From positions 1 through 25,796 of IMG/VR virus record IMGVR_UViG_3300032289_001936: DNA of 25,796 nt. One strand, given 5' to 3'. A model generated the notes under the pieces. The model was given only the letters and a program-made list of their open reading frames with translations. It was not told where the DNA came from and ran no database searches. The stretch is from a virus. The position numbers and the translations under genes were made by a program. Below, one piece after another: positions 1-7,087 of the stretch (position 1 is its first letter; each line of letters begins with the position of its first letter).

Positions 1-1
1 A

Positions 2-136
2 CTTTTAGGTGTTGGTACAGCTATTTTAGTTCCATTTATTAAAGCTCTAAAATCAGCTAAATCTCCAGAAGAAAAAGCTCAAATTAAAAATGATTTAAAG
101 AAAGCTATTGGTAGCAAGATGAGCGGTGGTATGTAA
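2..136 (+). CDS. C-terminal end of an unidentified protein (5' truncated)
   Basis: The open frame enters from the left edge and ends at TAA 134-136, leaving 44 codons. The visible tail starts with a hydrophobic stretch (LLGVGTAILVPFI), continues with a Lys/Ala-rich helix, and ends in KMSGGM. The hydrophobic piece could be the end of a membrane helix or a buried helix; this cannot be decided from the fragment. A hairpin terminator follows at 164-191, so this gene probably closes a transcription unit. I do not recognise the family. Confidence 0.6.
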   Translation, partial: LLGVGTAILVPFIKALKSAKSPEEKAQIKNDLKKAIGSKMSGGM

Positions 137-163
137 TTATTACCTAATAAAAATATAAAGTAG

Positions 164-191
164 AAAGGTGTCTTAAAAAAAGGCACCTTTT
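164..191 (+). terminator. Rho-independent-type terminator
   Basis: The arm AAAGGTGTC (164-172) pairs with GGCACCTTT (182-190), nine pairs with one G-T wobble, around a 9-nt A-rich loop. It is followed by TTTTCTTT, a short interrupted T tract. It sits 28 nt after the stop of the truncated first gene, as expected for a terminator of that transcript. Confidence 0.7.
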
Positions 192-225
192 CTTTGGCTT
201 TATAAAGAAAATTTGGTAACTTCAT

Positions 226-284
226 CCTACGGTTGGGTTAGAAATAGGGGAATGGGAGAAACCGTCGAGGGTATGGGAACCGGG
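226..284 (+). other. G-rich structured non-coding segment (possible RNA element or leader)
   Basis: This stretch is strikingly G-rich in an AT-rich genome, with six runs of three or more G (235-237, 247-250, 254-256, 269-271, 275-277, 282-284). CCT-ACGGTT (226-234) can pair with AACCGT-CG-AGG (260-270), a 9-bp helix with a 2-nt bulge. The unit AGGGnATGGGA...AACCG occurs twice (246-264 and 268-282), and the second AACCG (278-282) could compete for CGGTT (230-234). A 24-codon open frame from ATG 252 runs through it, but its codons (ACC, GTC, GAG, GGG) are unlike the phage genes, so I do not call it coding. It matches no RNA family I know. Confidence 0.4.
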
Positions 285-293
285 ATTATCATA

Positions 294-301
294 TATTTAT
301 A
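294..301 (+). promoter_or_regulatory. Recurrent TATTTATA motif (candidate late promoter)
   Basis: TATTTATA ends 14 nt before the ATG at 316, inside a run of alternating A and T. It is one of eight intergenic copies in the window. The core is the reverse complement of T4 late promoter TATAAATA. Spacing would suit a -10 element with a very short leader, but the AT-rich context makes a single copy weak evidence. Confidence 0.4.
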
Positions 302-315
302 TATAAACATATATT

Positions 316-516
316 ATGCGTTATAAAAACAATGTATTAGACAAATTAACACAACTAGAAGCTATTGCTAATAAAATTCAACTTCAAGTTAATAGAAATA
401 TGGATCAAGATTTAATTTTAGAATCTGTTGATTTATTAAAAGAACAAGTTGAAAAAACTCGTGAAGTTATTTCTTTAGAAAATGATAATTTCGAACAACA
501 ATTCGCTAATAGATAA
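316..516 (+). CDS. Small coiled-coil protein, function unknown
   Basis: A 66-residue protein with no signal peptide or membrane segment. Hydrophobic residues recur at coiled-coil-like spacing through most of its length (LDKLTQLEAIANKIQLQV, then LLKEQVEKTREVISLE), so it is probably a short helical hairpin or coiled coil. The ATG at 316 is the first in the frame and lies 14 nt after a TATTTATA motif; there is no Shine-Dalgarno sequence. It is followed after 4 nt by the small membrane protein gene, and the two are probably co-transcribed. I recall similar small proteins in marine T4-like phages but cannot assign a function. Confidence 0.75.
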   Translation: MRYKNNVLDKLTQLEAIANKIQLQVNRNMDQDLILESVDLLKEQVEKTREVISLENDNFEQQFANR

Positions 517-520
517 TATT

Positions 521-790
521 ATGTGGATTTGGTTAATAGGAATACACGTTGCTGAATTAATTGCTGTTGGTATATTTTTACTAATTAGACGTAATAGTAT
601 ACTTGAAAAAGCAGTTATTCAACAACAACAATATCTTGATGCAATTAGTATTGTAATTCAAAGTTCTCAACAAAAATTAGAAGAACTCGACGCAATGGGT
701 GCTTTTAGATCTGATGATGAAGTAGGTACTTTCTTTAAAAATTTAAAAGAAATACAAGACGTACTTAACGAGTTCAATACTAGAAAATAA
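521..790 (+). CDS. Small membrane-anchored coiled-coil protein
   Basis: I chose the ATG at 521 (89 residues) over the upstream in-frame ATG at 482, which would overlap the preceding gene by 35 nt and put a polar segment before the membrane helix. From 521 the protein opens with MWIWLIGIHVAELIAVGIF, a single transmembrane helix of about 20 residues, then basic residues (RRN), suggesting the N-terminus faces outward and the remainder lies in the cytoplasm. The rest is a Gln/Glu-rich coiled coil (QQQQYLDAISIVIQSSQQKLEELD). It could be a lysis accessory such as a spanin-like or holin-associated protein, or an unrelated membrane protein; nothing decides between these. Confidence 0.7.
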   Translation: MWIWLIGIHVAELIAVGIFLLIRRNSILEKAVIQQQQYLDAISIVIQSSQQKLEELDAMGAFRSDDEVGTFFKNLKEIQDVLNEFNTRK

Positions 791-799
791 TTTGGTTAT

Positions 800-843
800 G
801 TGATTTTCTCTCATTATATTGGGATTAAAAATTAGGAAATCAC
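800..843 (+). promoter_or_regulatory. Inverted repeat abutting the sigma-factor start
   Basis: GTGATTT (800-806) is the exact complement of AAATCAC (837-843), and a further C-G pair (808/836) forms across a bulged T. The right arm ends 1 nt before the ATG at 845 and overlaps the best Shine-Dalgarno-like sequence here, AGGA (834-837). In the mRNA the helix could hide the ribosome site. This gap is one of the few larger ones lacking TATTTATA. Confidence 0.35.
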
Positions 844-844
844 T

Positions 845-1618
845 ATGTCATATTTTGATACATACGGCGCTGATATATTTGATGATGATAAATTAGCATT
901 AACTAAACGAGGTAAACCACGTAAACGTAAACCAAAAGAACCTCGTATCTATTTTACCCAGGATACTGAAGATGCTATTGTAGAGTATCTTGTTACTGTT
1001 GATATTGCTGAACGTAATCGTATTTATAATGAGCGTATTGAATATGGTTTTTATAAATTAGCCGAAAATATCATTCATACATTTAAATTCTACTATACAG
1101 ATACAGATACGATAGAAGAGCTTAAACACGAGGTTATCACATTTTTACTTGAAAAGCTACACCTTTATAAACCAGAAAAAGGTAAGGCTTTTTCTTATTT
1201 CGGCACGATTGCTAAACGTTACCTCATTGTATATAATGAAAACAATTATCGTAAACTACAGGAAAAAGTAGATGTAGATGAATCTGATGAGGATCAAATG
1301 CATTTATACGAAAACGATAAGAGTATAGAGAATATGTTTAATGAAAATAATTTTATGGATCAATACATTAAATATATTGATACCCATATATACAAATTAT
1401 TTCCTAAAAAACAAGACGCTCAAACAGCGGATGCAATTGTAGAATTATTCCGTAAACGTGAAACGCTAGAAATATTTAATAAAAAGGCACTGTACATTTA
1501 TATCCGTGAAATAACAGATGTATCTACACCTCAAATTACTAAGATAATTAAAAAACTTAAACTCATTTATGTTCAATTATATAATGAGTATTATAGTAAT
1601 GGATATATAAAAATTTAA
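845..1618 (+). CDS. Late-transcription RNA polymerase sigma factor (T4 gp55-like)
   Basis: This 257-residue protein probably directs host RNA polymerase to phage late promoters. After a basic N-terminal tail (KRGKPRKRKPKEPR, residues 21-34), residues about 35-135 resemble the sigma-70 region 2 core of T4 gp55: a helical lead (YFTQDTEDAIVEYL), then EELKHEVITFLLEKLHLYKP, then GKAFSYFGTIAKRYLI, which corresponds to the NPFAYFTQI-type segment of gp55 that contacts the -10 element. A second, Lys-rich helical part (residues about 185-257) could be a degenerate region 4 or a binding surface. T4 gp55 has about 185 residues, so this is longer. I do not see the C-terminal sliding-clamp-binding motif of gp55 (LDFLYE-type). 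Arginine is encoded almost only by CGT, unlike the structural genes downstream. Confidence 0.75.
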   Translation: MSYFDTYGADIFDDDKLALTKRGKPRKRKPKEPRIYFTQDTEDAIVEYLVTVDIAERNRIYNERIEYGFYKLAENIIHTFKFYYTDTDTIEELKHEVITFLLEKLHLYKPEKGKAFSYFGTIAKRYLIVYNENNYRKLQEKVDVDESDEDQMHLYENDKSIENMFNENNFMDQYIKYIDTHIYKLFPKKQDAQTADAIVELFRKRETLEIFNKKALYIYIREITDVSTPQITKIIKKLKLIYVQLYNEYYSNGYIKI

Positions 1619-1619
1619 T

Positions 1620-1632
1620 TATAAATATTTAT
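1620..1632 (+). promoter_or_regulatory. Overlapping TATAAATA/TATTTAT element (candidate late promoter)
   Basis: The sequence TATAAATATTTAT contains the exact T4 late promoter core TATAAATA on the + strand (1620-1627) and the recurrent TATTTAT core (1626-1632). The first lies 20 nt and the second 15 nt before the ATG at 1648. It lies directly after the sigma-factor gene and before the structural operon. This is the best late-promoter candidate in the window. Confidence 0.5.
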
Positions 1633-1647
1633 TGTTAAACGCGAATT

Positions 1648-2037
1648 ATGTCTAATTTTGATGATGTTACAATATTTGGAAACACATCACTAGCAGACCT
1701 GTTTAAGCAGATACATAGGAATAATAAAGATGTTGATAAACAAATTAATGAATTAATCGATACCCTTAAACCTATTGCTACATCTAATGCAGGTTCCGCC
1801 GTGATGTTAATGCCTACTGTTAAAGATTTAATTGATGTTAATGTTAAAAATAACGAACAATTGATTAAAATGGCAGGTATTGCACAACGTGCTGCAACTA
1901 TGAATACTACTCAAGATACAGGGTTTATAGATATGGATGAAATTAATGCATTACTTGAAGAACAAAAAACGATTCAAGAGCAAGGTAATAAATTGTTAGA
2001 GCAAGTTCCACCTATACCTCAAATTGAAAATAAATGA
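1648..2037 (+). CDS. Unknown helical protein at the head of the baseplate operon
   Basis: A 129-residue, mostly helical protein without signal peptide or membrane segment. The N-terminal 45 residues have regularly spaced hydrophobics (TSLADLFKQIHRNNKDVDKQ), the middle is LMPTVKDLIDVNVKNNEQLIKMA, and the C-terminal part is a Gln/Glu-rich helix ending in Pro-rich VPPIPQIENK. It follows the candidate late promoter at 1620-1632, and its TGA overlaps the start of the hub candidate by 4 nt, so the two are probably translated together. Likely a tail-assembly or minor structural protein by context. I considered a gp33-type co-activator because of the adjacent sigma factor, but no clamp-binding tail is present. 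Confidence 0.65.
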   Translation: MSNFDDVTIFGNTSLADLFKQIHRNNKDVDKQINELIDTLKPIATSNAGSAVMLMPTVKDLIDVNVKNNEQLIKMAGIAQRAATMNTTQDTGFIDMDEINALLEEQKTIQEQGNKLLEQVPPIPQIENK

Positions 2038-3212
2038 GTATAAGAGTTAGAGATAATTTATCATCTGTTGTTGCTTCAGTTGGAAGAGGAGGTGCATCTT
2101 CTTTTAAAAGAGCTCAAGTAGGAAGAGTATATGGAGTAGTAACCACAGAAAATACCCCAACTCCAGCTATGTTTTTAAAAGCAGGAGGTTGGAATGGTAT
2201 AGGAACTATATTTTATCTTCCTTATGATCAATCAGTAAATATAAGTGGAACTGTTGAAAACTCTTTTTTAGATACTTGCAAAATAGCTAAACCTCTTTAT
2301 CCCCAATTTCAGTACTATCCAGTATTAGGTGAATTAGTCTTTTTAGAAGATCTTGCATCACCTATATCTCAAATTTCAAATAATGCTCCTCAAAAATATT
2401 ATATTGCTTCTATTAATATATGGAATAATCAACAACAAAATTCTCAACCTGCTAATAAAAATGATAGTATAGGAGTTACATTTGTTGAAAATCCTCAAAT
2501 TAAAACCTTATTACCTTTTGAAGGAGATCATATATTGCAAGGTAGACAGGGTGCTGCTTTAAGATTTAGTTCAACTACAAAGTTATATAGAAGTATAAAT
2601 GAATGGAGTAATGTGGGTAGTAATATAGATCCTATTACTATCTTAACAAATGGATTTAACTATAACCCAGATGAAAAATTTCATGTTGAACAAATAAATA
2701 AAGATCTTTCTTCTATTTATCTTACTTCAACCCAACAGCTTCCACTTCAAACAGATAAAAATGGAGTTTTAAATAATTTAACTAATCCTTTAAATGTACC
2801 TGATTATTTTGGGGCTCAAGCTATTATTAATAGTAATAGAATTATTATAAATTCTAAGAAGGACGAGGTAATGATATTTGCTAAAACAAATGTTGAAATT
2901 AATACTAAAAATGTTATTAATTTAAATGCTGATGAACGAGTTCATTTAAATTCTAATAATGTTTTTTTAGGCCCTTATAGTTCTACCAACATACCCCAAC
3001 CTGTTTTATTAGGAAATGAAACTGTAAGATTATTAATTCAATTAAATAAAACTTTAAATAGGCTTGCTGGTTATTTATCAAGTGCTGTTAGTACAGCTGA
3101 AGGAAGTCCTATAGTATCTTTAAAAGCAGCCGGAACTGATTTAGCTGGAGATATTAAACAATTAAATAAATTATTAAATAATATTACTTCTAAAAAAGTA
3201 TTTACTGTATAA
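2034..3212 (+). CDS. Baseplate central hub/spike candidate (gp5-like without lysozyme domain)
   Basis: A 392-residue beta-rich protein. Residues about 30-120 (GRVYGVVTTEN..., VLGELVFLED) look like an OB-type hub domain. The middle carries GRQGAALRFSSTTKLYRS followed by a segment ending IYLTSTQQLPL, a pattern I associate with gp5/VgrG-type spike proteins of marine T4-like phages. Residues about 275-325 show the short alternating strands of a beta-helix spike (VMIFAKTNVEINTKNVINLN, then VHLNSNNVFLG). The C-terminal 70 residues are helical. T4 gp5 has a lysozyme domain in this protein; here none is visible, and a separate GH19 enzyme is encoded at 7088-7687. Its start overlaps the previous stop by 4 nt, and its end overlaps the next ATG by 1 nt. 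Arginine is almost always AGA. Confidence 0.55.
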   Translation: MSIRVRDNLSSVVASVGRGGASSFKRAQVGRVYGVVTTENTPTPAMFLKAGGWNGIGTIFYLPYDQSVNISGTVENSFLDTCKIAKPLYPQFQYYPVLGELVFLEDLASPISQISNNAPQKYYIASINIWNNQQQNSQPANKNDSIGVTFVENPQIKTLLPFEGDHILQGRQGAALRFSSTTKLYRSINEWSNVGSNIDPITILTNGFNYNPDEKFHVEQINKDLSSIYLTSTQQLPLQTDKNGVLNNLTNPLNVPDYFGAQAIINSNRIIINSKKDEVMIFAKTNVEINTKNVINLNADERVHLNSNNVFLGPYSSTNIPQPVLLGNETVRLLIQLNKTLNRLAGYLSSAVSTAEGSPIVSLKAAGTDLAGDIKQLNKLLNNITSKKVFTV

Positions 3213-4489
3213 TGTCTAATAAAATTAATATATCACCTATTATATCTCCTAATATAGTAGAAACAATATCTAAGGCAGCTCCTATTAAATCTTTTGGATC
3301 TCAACTTAAAGATAAGAGTAAAGAAATACTTATAATAGGAGACCAAACTAAAACAGCTCAATTAGATAATGAACTTGATATTTTGACTAAAAAAGAACAA
3401 GAAGCAGGAATTGAAAAGAGCAAAACCGAAGAAGACGCTATATATAAACTTAATACTAAACAAATTACCCAAGACCAATATAATAAAATAATAGAAACAG
3501 CCTCAGCTTCTTTAATAGCTTCAAAAGCAATTATTAGTTTAAATCAAGCTAAATTACAGTTAGATAAAAATAATATAATAAATAATCCTTATACTCCTCT
3601 TAAAGAAAATCAAAATATTATAAGTAGAGAAATTAAAAATTTAGATAAAGTTGTAAGGGAAACTGAGAATAAATCAAAAAAAGATTTAGCTAAACAAGTG
3701 TTATCTAACCCAACTAAAACTCTAGCTTCAATTTTATCTCTTCAATTATCAAATAACCTTTCAATACTTATTTCTCAAAGAAAAAAATTAGAAGAATTAG
3801 TAGATCAAGTAAACATATATATAGATACTCAAGTTAAAGATGAAACAACGGTAACAATAGCTACTAATTTAAGAAATAATGCTATATTGTTAATCAATAA
3901 TAGTATTAAAAAGATAGATAACATTAATAAAATAGTTAAAACTATTAATGCTGTTGTAATTATTATATCTTTAGTATTAGTAGTAATAGAAAGAATTCTT
4001 AGTTTACCTATTCCGTTTTTACTTCCTTTAAAAGTTGAACTTCAACCTCGACTTCAAAAAATTATAAGATTATTATCTGCTATAAGTGTTTTATTAACTA
4101 TAATTTCTGTATTATTATCTAATGAAATAAGTAGATTAATAGAATTAAAAGAACGTTTAAAACAAATTAGTTTAAAATTAGATAATAAAGCTATAGATAA
4201 CTTAACTGAACAACAATTAACTGAATTATCAAATGTATTCCTACCAACTGGTGGAGATTATGGGTCTTCTGGTAGAGATTATGGATCTTATAAAGGATTT
4301 AAATTTGCTATTAAAGAAGAACAAAATAATCCTCAATTTGTTGTTAAAGGTAATAAACGTCGTTATGCTGTAGCTATTAATAGCCGTGGAGTAGAATCAG
4401 TTAAAAGTGAATACTCATTTACACAAGATCCAAATGATTTAATAGAACAACTAAAACTAATTATTGATCAACAAAATTTACAAGGTTAA
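3212..4489 (+). CDS. Coiled-coil protein with two hydrophobic segments (tape-measure or hub-core candidate)
   Basis: A 425-residue protein. Residues 1-240 are charged and helical (KEQEAGIEKSKTEED, QRKKLEELVDQVN). Two long hydrophobic segments follow at about residues 243-262 (NAVVIIISLVLVVIERILSL) and 283-305 (IIRLLSAISVLLTIISVLL). A Gly/Tyr linker (GGDYGSSGRDYGSYKG) leads to a small C-terminal domain of about 70 residues. Long helices plus membrane-like segments, located between the spike and gp25 genes, fit a tail tape-measure or hub-core protein that enters the host membrane at injection. It is shorter than T4 gp29 (590 residues), so if it is the ruler the tail would be shorter. Assignment is by context; no family signature was recognised. 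Arginine codons change from AGA to CGT in the C-terminal domain. Confidence 0.6.
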   Translation: MSNKINISPIISPNIVETISKAAPIKSFGSQLKDKSKEILIIGDQTKTAQLDNELDILTKKEQEAGIEKSKTEEDAIYKLNTKQITQDQYNKIIETASASLIASKAIISLNQAKLQLDKNNIINNPYTPLKENQNIISREIKNLDKVVRETENKSKKDLAKQVLSNPTKTLASILSLQLSNNLSILISQRKKLEELVDQVNIYIDTQVKDETTVTIATNLRNNAILLINNSIKKIDNINKIVKTINAVVIIISLVLVVIERILSLPIPFLLPLKVELQPRLQKIIRLLSAISVLLTIISVLLSNEISRLIELKERLKQISLKLDNKAIDNLTEQQLTELSNVFLPTGGDYGSSGRDYGSYKGFKFAIKEEQNNPQFVVKGNKRRYAVAINSRGVESVKSEYSFTQDPNDLIEQLKLIIDQQNLQG

Positions 4490-4490
4490 A

Positions 4491-4498
4491 TATTTATA
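4491..4498 (+). promoter_or_regulatory. Recurrent TATTTATA motif, 3 nt before a start codon
   Basis: TATTTATA fills most of the 12-nt gap before ATG 4502, in the near-palindrome TAAATATTTATA. With only 3 nt between motif and ATG, a -10 role for this gene would put transcription start inside the coding region; it might instead serve the genes beyond, or act at the RNA level. Confidence 0.35.
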
Positions 4499-4501
4499 AT
4501 T

Positions 4502-4828
4502 ATGAATGCTAAGGTATTTAAAAATTTAATTAAAGAAGCCGTTCGCGAAGCAGTTCGTGAAGAAATCGGTGTTCTTTTATTAGAACAGAAAAAACAAGAA
4601 TTAAACGAAAGTAAAACATTTAGTTTTACTAGTAGTGATGTACCAACAGGTGGTAATAATGAAGCTAAAGCTGCTTTACGTAGTAAAATGGGATCTATGT
4701 TCGGATATGAACAGCAACCTCAATTAAAGGTTGATCCTGCTTCTGATAATCCATTTGCTGCTTTTATTGCTGATGCTGGTGCTAATATGAGTGCTCATGA
4801 TAGAGCTGGATTAAGAAATTTAGATTAA
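4502..4828 (+). CDS. Unknown protein with an amphipathic N-terminal helix
   Basis: A 108-residue protein. It opens with a regular amphipathic helix (VFKNLIKEAVREAVREEIGV) and then becomes low in complexity, with Gly/Ser/Ala-rich stretches (SSDVPTGGNNEAKAALRSK) and NPFAAFIADAGANMSAHDRA near the end. The helix contains I10-K11-E12 followed by A13, which fits the (I/L)-x-E|A/G cleavage rule of T4 prohead protease gp21, as in packaged internal proteins. Equally, it may only be a docking helix of a baseplate component, since the neighbours are hub and gp25 genes; the gp25 gene follows after 1 nt. I do not recognise the family. Confidence 0.65.
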   Translation: MNAKVFKNLIKEAVREAVREEIGVLLLEQKKQELNESKTFSFTSSDVPTGGNNEAKAALRSKMGSMFGYEQQPQLKVDPASDNPFAAFIADAGANMSAHDRAGLRNLD

Positions 4829-4829
4829 T

Positions 4830-5234
4830 ATGCCGATACCTCAAACGATACGAGTAAATCCTTTAGATTTACAAAAGAATATTGCTATTGGGGTATCTTT
4901 ACCTTTTAATAAACCCTTTACTAGTACTTATACTACTAAAGACCAAATTAAATCTAATTTAATTAATCTACTATTAACATCTAGAGGAGAAAGAATAATG
5001 AATCCTCTTTTTGGTACAGGATTAAGAGAGTTTTTATTTGAAGGTATAACTGATTTTAATATTGAAAATTTAAGATTAGATCTTATAAATAGTATCAACA
5101 TGTTTATACCTGAAATATCAGTTGTAAACATAGATATAATTCCGGGCTATGATTCTAATTCTATAGAATTAAATTTAAGCTATTTATTAAATATATCCAA
5201 TACACCTGATCAAGTAACAGTACAATTTACATAA
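4830..5234 (+). CDS. Baseplate wedge protein gp25 (GPW/gp25 family)
   Basis: A 134-residue protein, close to the length of T4 gp25 (132). It shows the family signature at residues about 50-65, TSRGERIMNPLFGTGL, with the conserved Arg/Glu/Arg (52, 54, 55) and the Phe-Gly before the helix EFLFEG. In contractile tails gp25 sits in the inner baseplate wedge with gp6 and gp53 and nucleates the sheath. The gene starts 1 nt after the previous stop and is followed after 2 nt by the gp6-like gene, the usual T4-like order. This is one of the most secure calls in the window. Confidence 0.9.
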   Translation: MPIPQTIRVNPLDLQKNIAIGVSLPFNKPFTSTYTTKDQIKSNLINLLLTSRGERIMNPLFGTGLREFLFEGITDFNIENLRLDLINSINMFIPEISVVNIDIIPGYDSNSIELNLSYLLNISNTPDQVTVQFT

Positions 5235-5236
5235 TA

Positions 5237-7078
5237 ATGGCTGAAGAAAAAAATATATCATATTTAAATAAGGACTTTACAAGTTTTAAAAATGCACTTC
5301 AGCAATATGCTAAAACTTACTTTCCAACAACATATAACGACTTTACAGAAGCTACTCCTGGTAATTTATTTATCGAAATGGCTTCTTATGTTGGTGATGT
5401 AATGTCATTTTATCTTGATACTCAAACTCAAGAGAATTTTCTTTTATATGCTAAAGAAAAAGAAAATTTATATGCGATGTCTTATATAATGGGTTATCGC
5501 CCTAAAGCATCTTATGCTTCTACTACAACTATCGATATTTACCAATTAGTTCCTACTATAATTGATTTATTACCAGGTACCACATTTCCAGATACTACAA
5601 ACTATGGTTTAATTATTCCAGCTAATACTGTTATTACTTCTAATTCTACAGGAATTAAATTTTTAACTACAGAAACTATAGATTTTACTAATACAGGTAG
5701 TGCTGAAATAACTTTTGCTGATCCTTATTTTTTAATTAAAAAAACAGTTCCTGTTATATCTGCTGAATTAAAATCAACTATTATTAGTTTTACAGGTAAT
5801 CAAAAATTTGCAACTGCTAATATTAGCGATACTAATTTATTACAAATATTAAATGTTACGGGAAGTGATGGAAATATATGGTACGAAGTTCCATATTTAG
5901 CTCAAAGTTCTATTTTTACAAAAATTGCTAACCCCGCATATCCAACGGATCCAACTCCTTATTTATTACAATTACAAAAAGTTCCTAGAAGATTTGTATC
6001 TAGATTACTCTCTGATAATACTTTACAATTAGAATTTGGAGCAGGATTATCCCAAGATAAATCAGACAACCAAATTATCCCAACACCAGATACTATTCAA
6101 TTAGGATTAGTACCTGGTATTTCATTATTAACTAATAATTATAATGAAGCATCAGTAATGTTTACCCAAGAATATGGTTTAGTACCTTCTGGGTCATTAC
6201 AAGTAAATTATCTTGTAGGTGGTGGAATTACTTCAAACGTACCAGTTAATGATTTAACAATTATAGATACTTCTGGAATTTATTTTAAAAATACCCCTCC
6301 AGTACCAGGAGTTGCTACTATTATTCGTAATAGTGTAGTATCTAATAATTCACTCCCATCAACAGGGGGGAGAAATGGAGATACAGTTGATGAAATTAGA
6401 CAAAATGCTCTTTATGCTTATTCAACTCAATTAAGAGCAGTAACTAAAGATGATTATATAGTAAGAGCTTTATCTATGCCTCCTAATTATGGTACTATAT
6501 CTAAAGCATACATTACTCAAGAGTTTACTAGAGAAAACTCACAACAAACTGTAGCACATACTCAACCTGGTAATCCTTTAAGTTTAGATTTGTATATTTT
6601 ATCTTTTAATGATAATAAACAATTAATTCAAGCTTCTAATACTTTAAAAGAAAATTTAGTAACTTATATTAATGAATATAGAATGGTTACTGATGCTATT
6701 AATATTAGAGATGCTTTTTATATTAATATAGGAATTAATTTTGATATTACTATATTAAGTGGTTTTTCTAATAAAGAAGTATTAACTAATTGTATATCTG
6801 TTTTACAAGATTATTTTAATATAGATAAATGGCAAATTAATCAACCAATTATAATTTCTGACATTATAAGCAAATTATTACAGATAAGAGGGGTACAATC
6901 TGTTGTAAAATTAGAAATAGTTAATAAACAAGATCCAACAGAAATAACATATTCCCCTTATGGATATGACATAGCAGGAGCTACCAGAAATGGTAATGTT
7001 TATCCATCTATGGATCCTGCAATTTTTGAAGTTAGATATCCAAATACAGATATTCAAGGAAGAGTAGTAACAACTTAA
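5237..7078 (+). CDS. Baseplate wedge protein gp6-like (baseplate J family)
   Basis: A 613-residue protein, near the length of T4 gp6 (660), directly after gp25. The N-terminal part has NLFIEMASYVGDVMSFYLDTQ followed by NLYAMSYIMGYRPKAS, the typical gp6/J opening (an early helix pair that forms the wedge dimer). The second half contains GGRNGDTVDEIRQNALYAYSTQLRAVTKDDYIVRA, the hallmark of this family (a run of the type 'R...A......AVT..DY...'). The C-terminal third (LKENLVTYINEYRMVTDAINIRDAFYINI) matches the end domain of J-type proteins. gp6 forms the ring that holds the baseplate wedges together. Arginine is mostly AGA. Confidence 0.85.
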   Translation: MAEEKNISYLNKDFTSFKNALQQYAKTYFPTTYNDFTEATPGNLFIEMASYVGDVMSFYLDTQTQENFLLYAKEKENLYAMSYIMGYRPKASYASTTTIDIYQLVPTIIDLLPGTTFPDTTNYGLIIPANTVITSNSTGIKFLTTETIDFTNTGSAEITFADPYFLIKKTVPVISAELKSTIISFTGNQKFATANISDTNLLQILNVTGSDGNIWYEVPYLAQSSIFTKIANPAYPTDPTPYLLQLQKVPRRFVSRLLSDNTLQLEFGAGLSQDKSDNQIIPTPDTIQLGLVPGISLLTNNYNEASVMFTQEYGLVPSGSLQVNYLVGGGITSNVPVNDLTIIDTSGIYFKNTPPVPGVATIIRNSVVSNNSLPSTGGRNGDTVDEIRQNALYAYSTQLRAVTKDDYIVRALSMPPNYGTISKAYITQEFTRENSQQTVAHTQPGNPLSLDLYILSFNDNKQLIQASNTLKENLVTYINEYRMVTDAINIRDAFYINIGINFDITILSGFSNKEVLTNCISVLQDYFNIDKWQINQPIIISDIISKLLQIRGVQSVVKLEIVNKQDPTEITYSPYGYDIAGATRNGNVYPSMDPAIFEVRYPNTDIQGRVVTT

Positions 7079-7087
7079 AAATAAAAT

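Noticed and set aside
226-284. tRNA or known ribozyme/riboswitch in the G-rich segment
   Set aside because: No T-arm GTTC-type sequence, no cloverleaf pairing, and none of the conserved cores of hammerhead, twister or group I/II elements could be placed.
252-326. 24-codon open frame through the G-rich segment
   Set aside because: The G-rich part uses codons avoided by the phage, it runs into the 316 gene in another frame, and the paired and repeated structure explains the sequence better.
482-520. Upstream start for the small membrane protein at 521-790
   Set aside because: It would overlap the previous gene by 35 nt and add a polar stretch before the membrane helix; ATG 521 fits the spacing of neighbouring genes.
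1648-2037. gp33-type late-transcription co-activator
   Set aside because: Adjacent to the sigma gene and of similar size, but no clamp-binding C-terminal motif or other resemblance to gp33 was seen.
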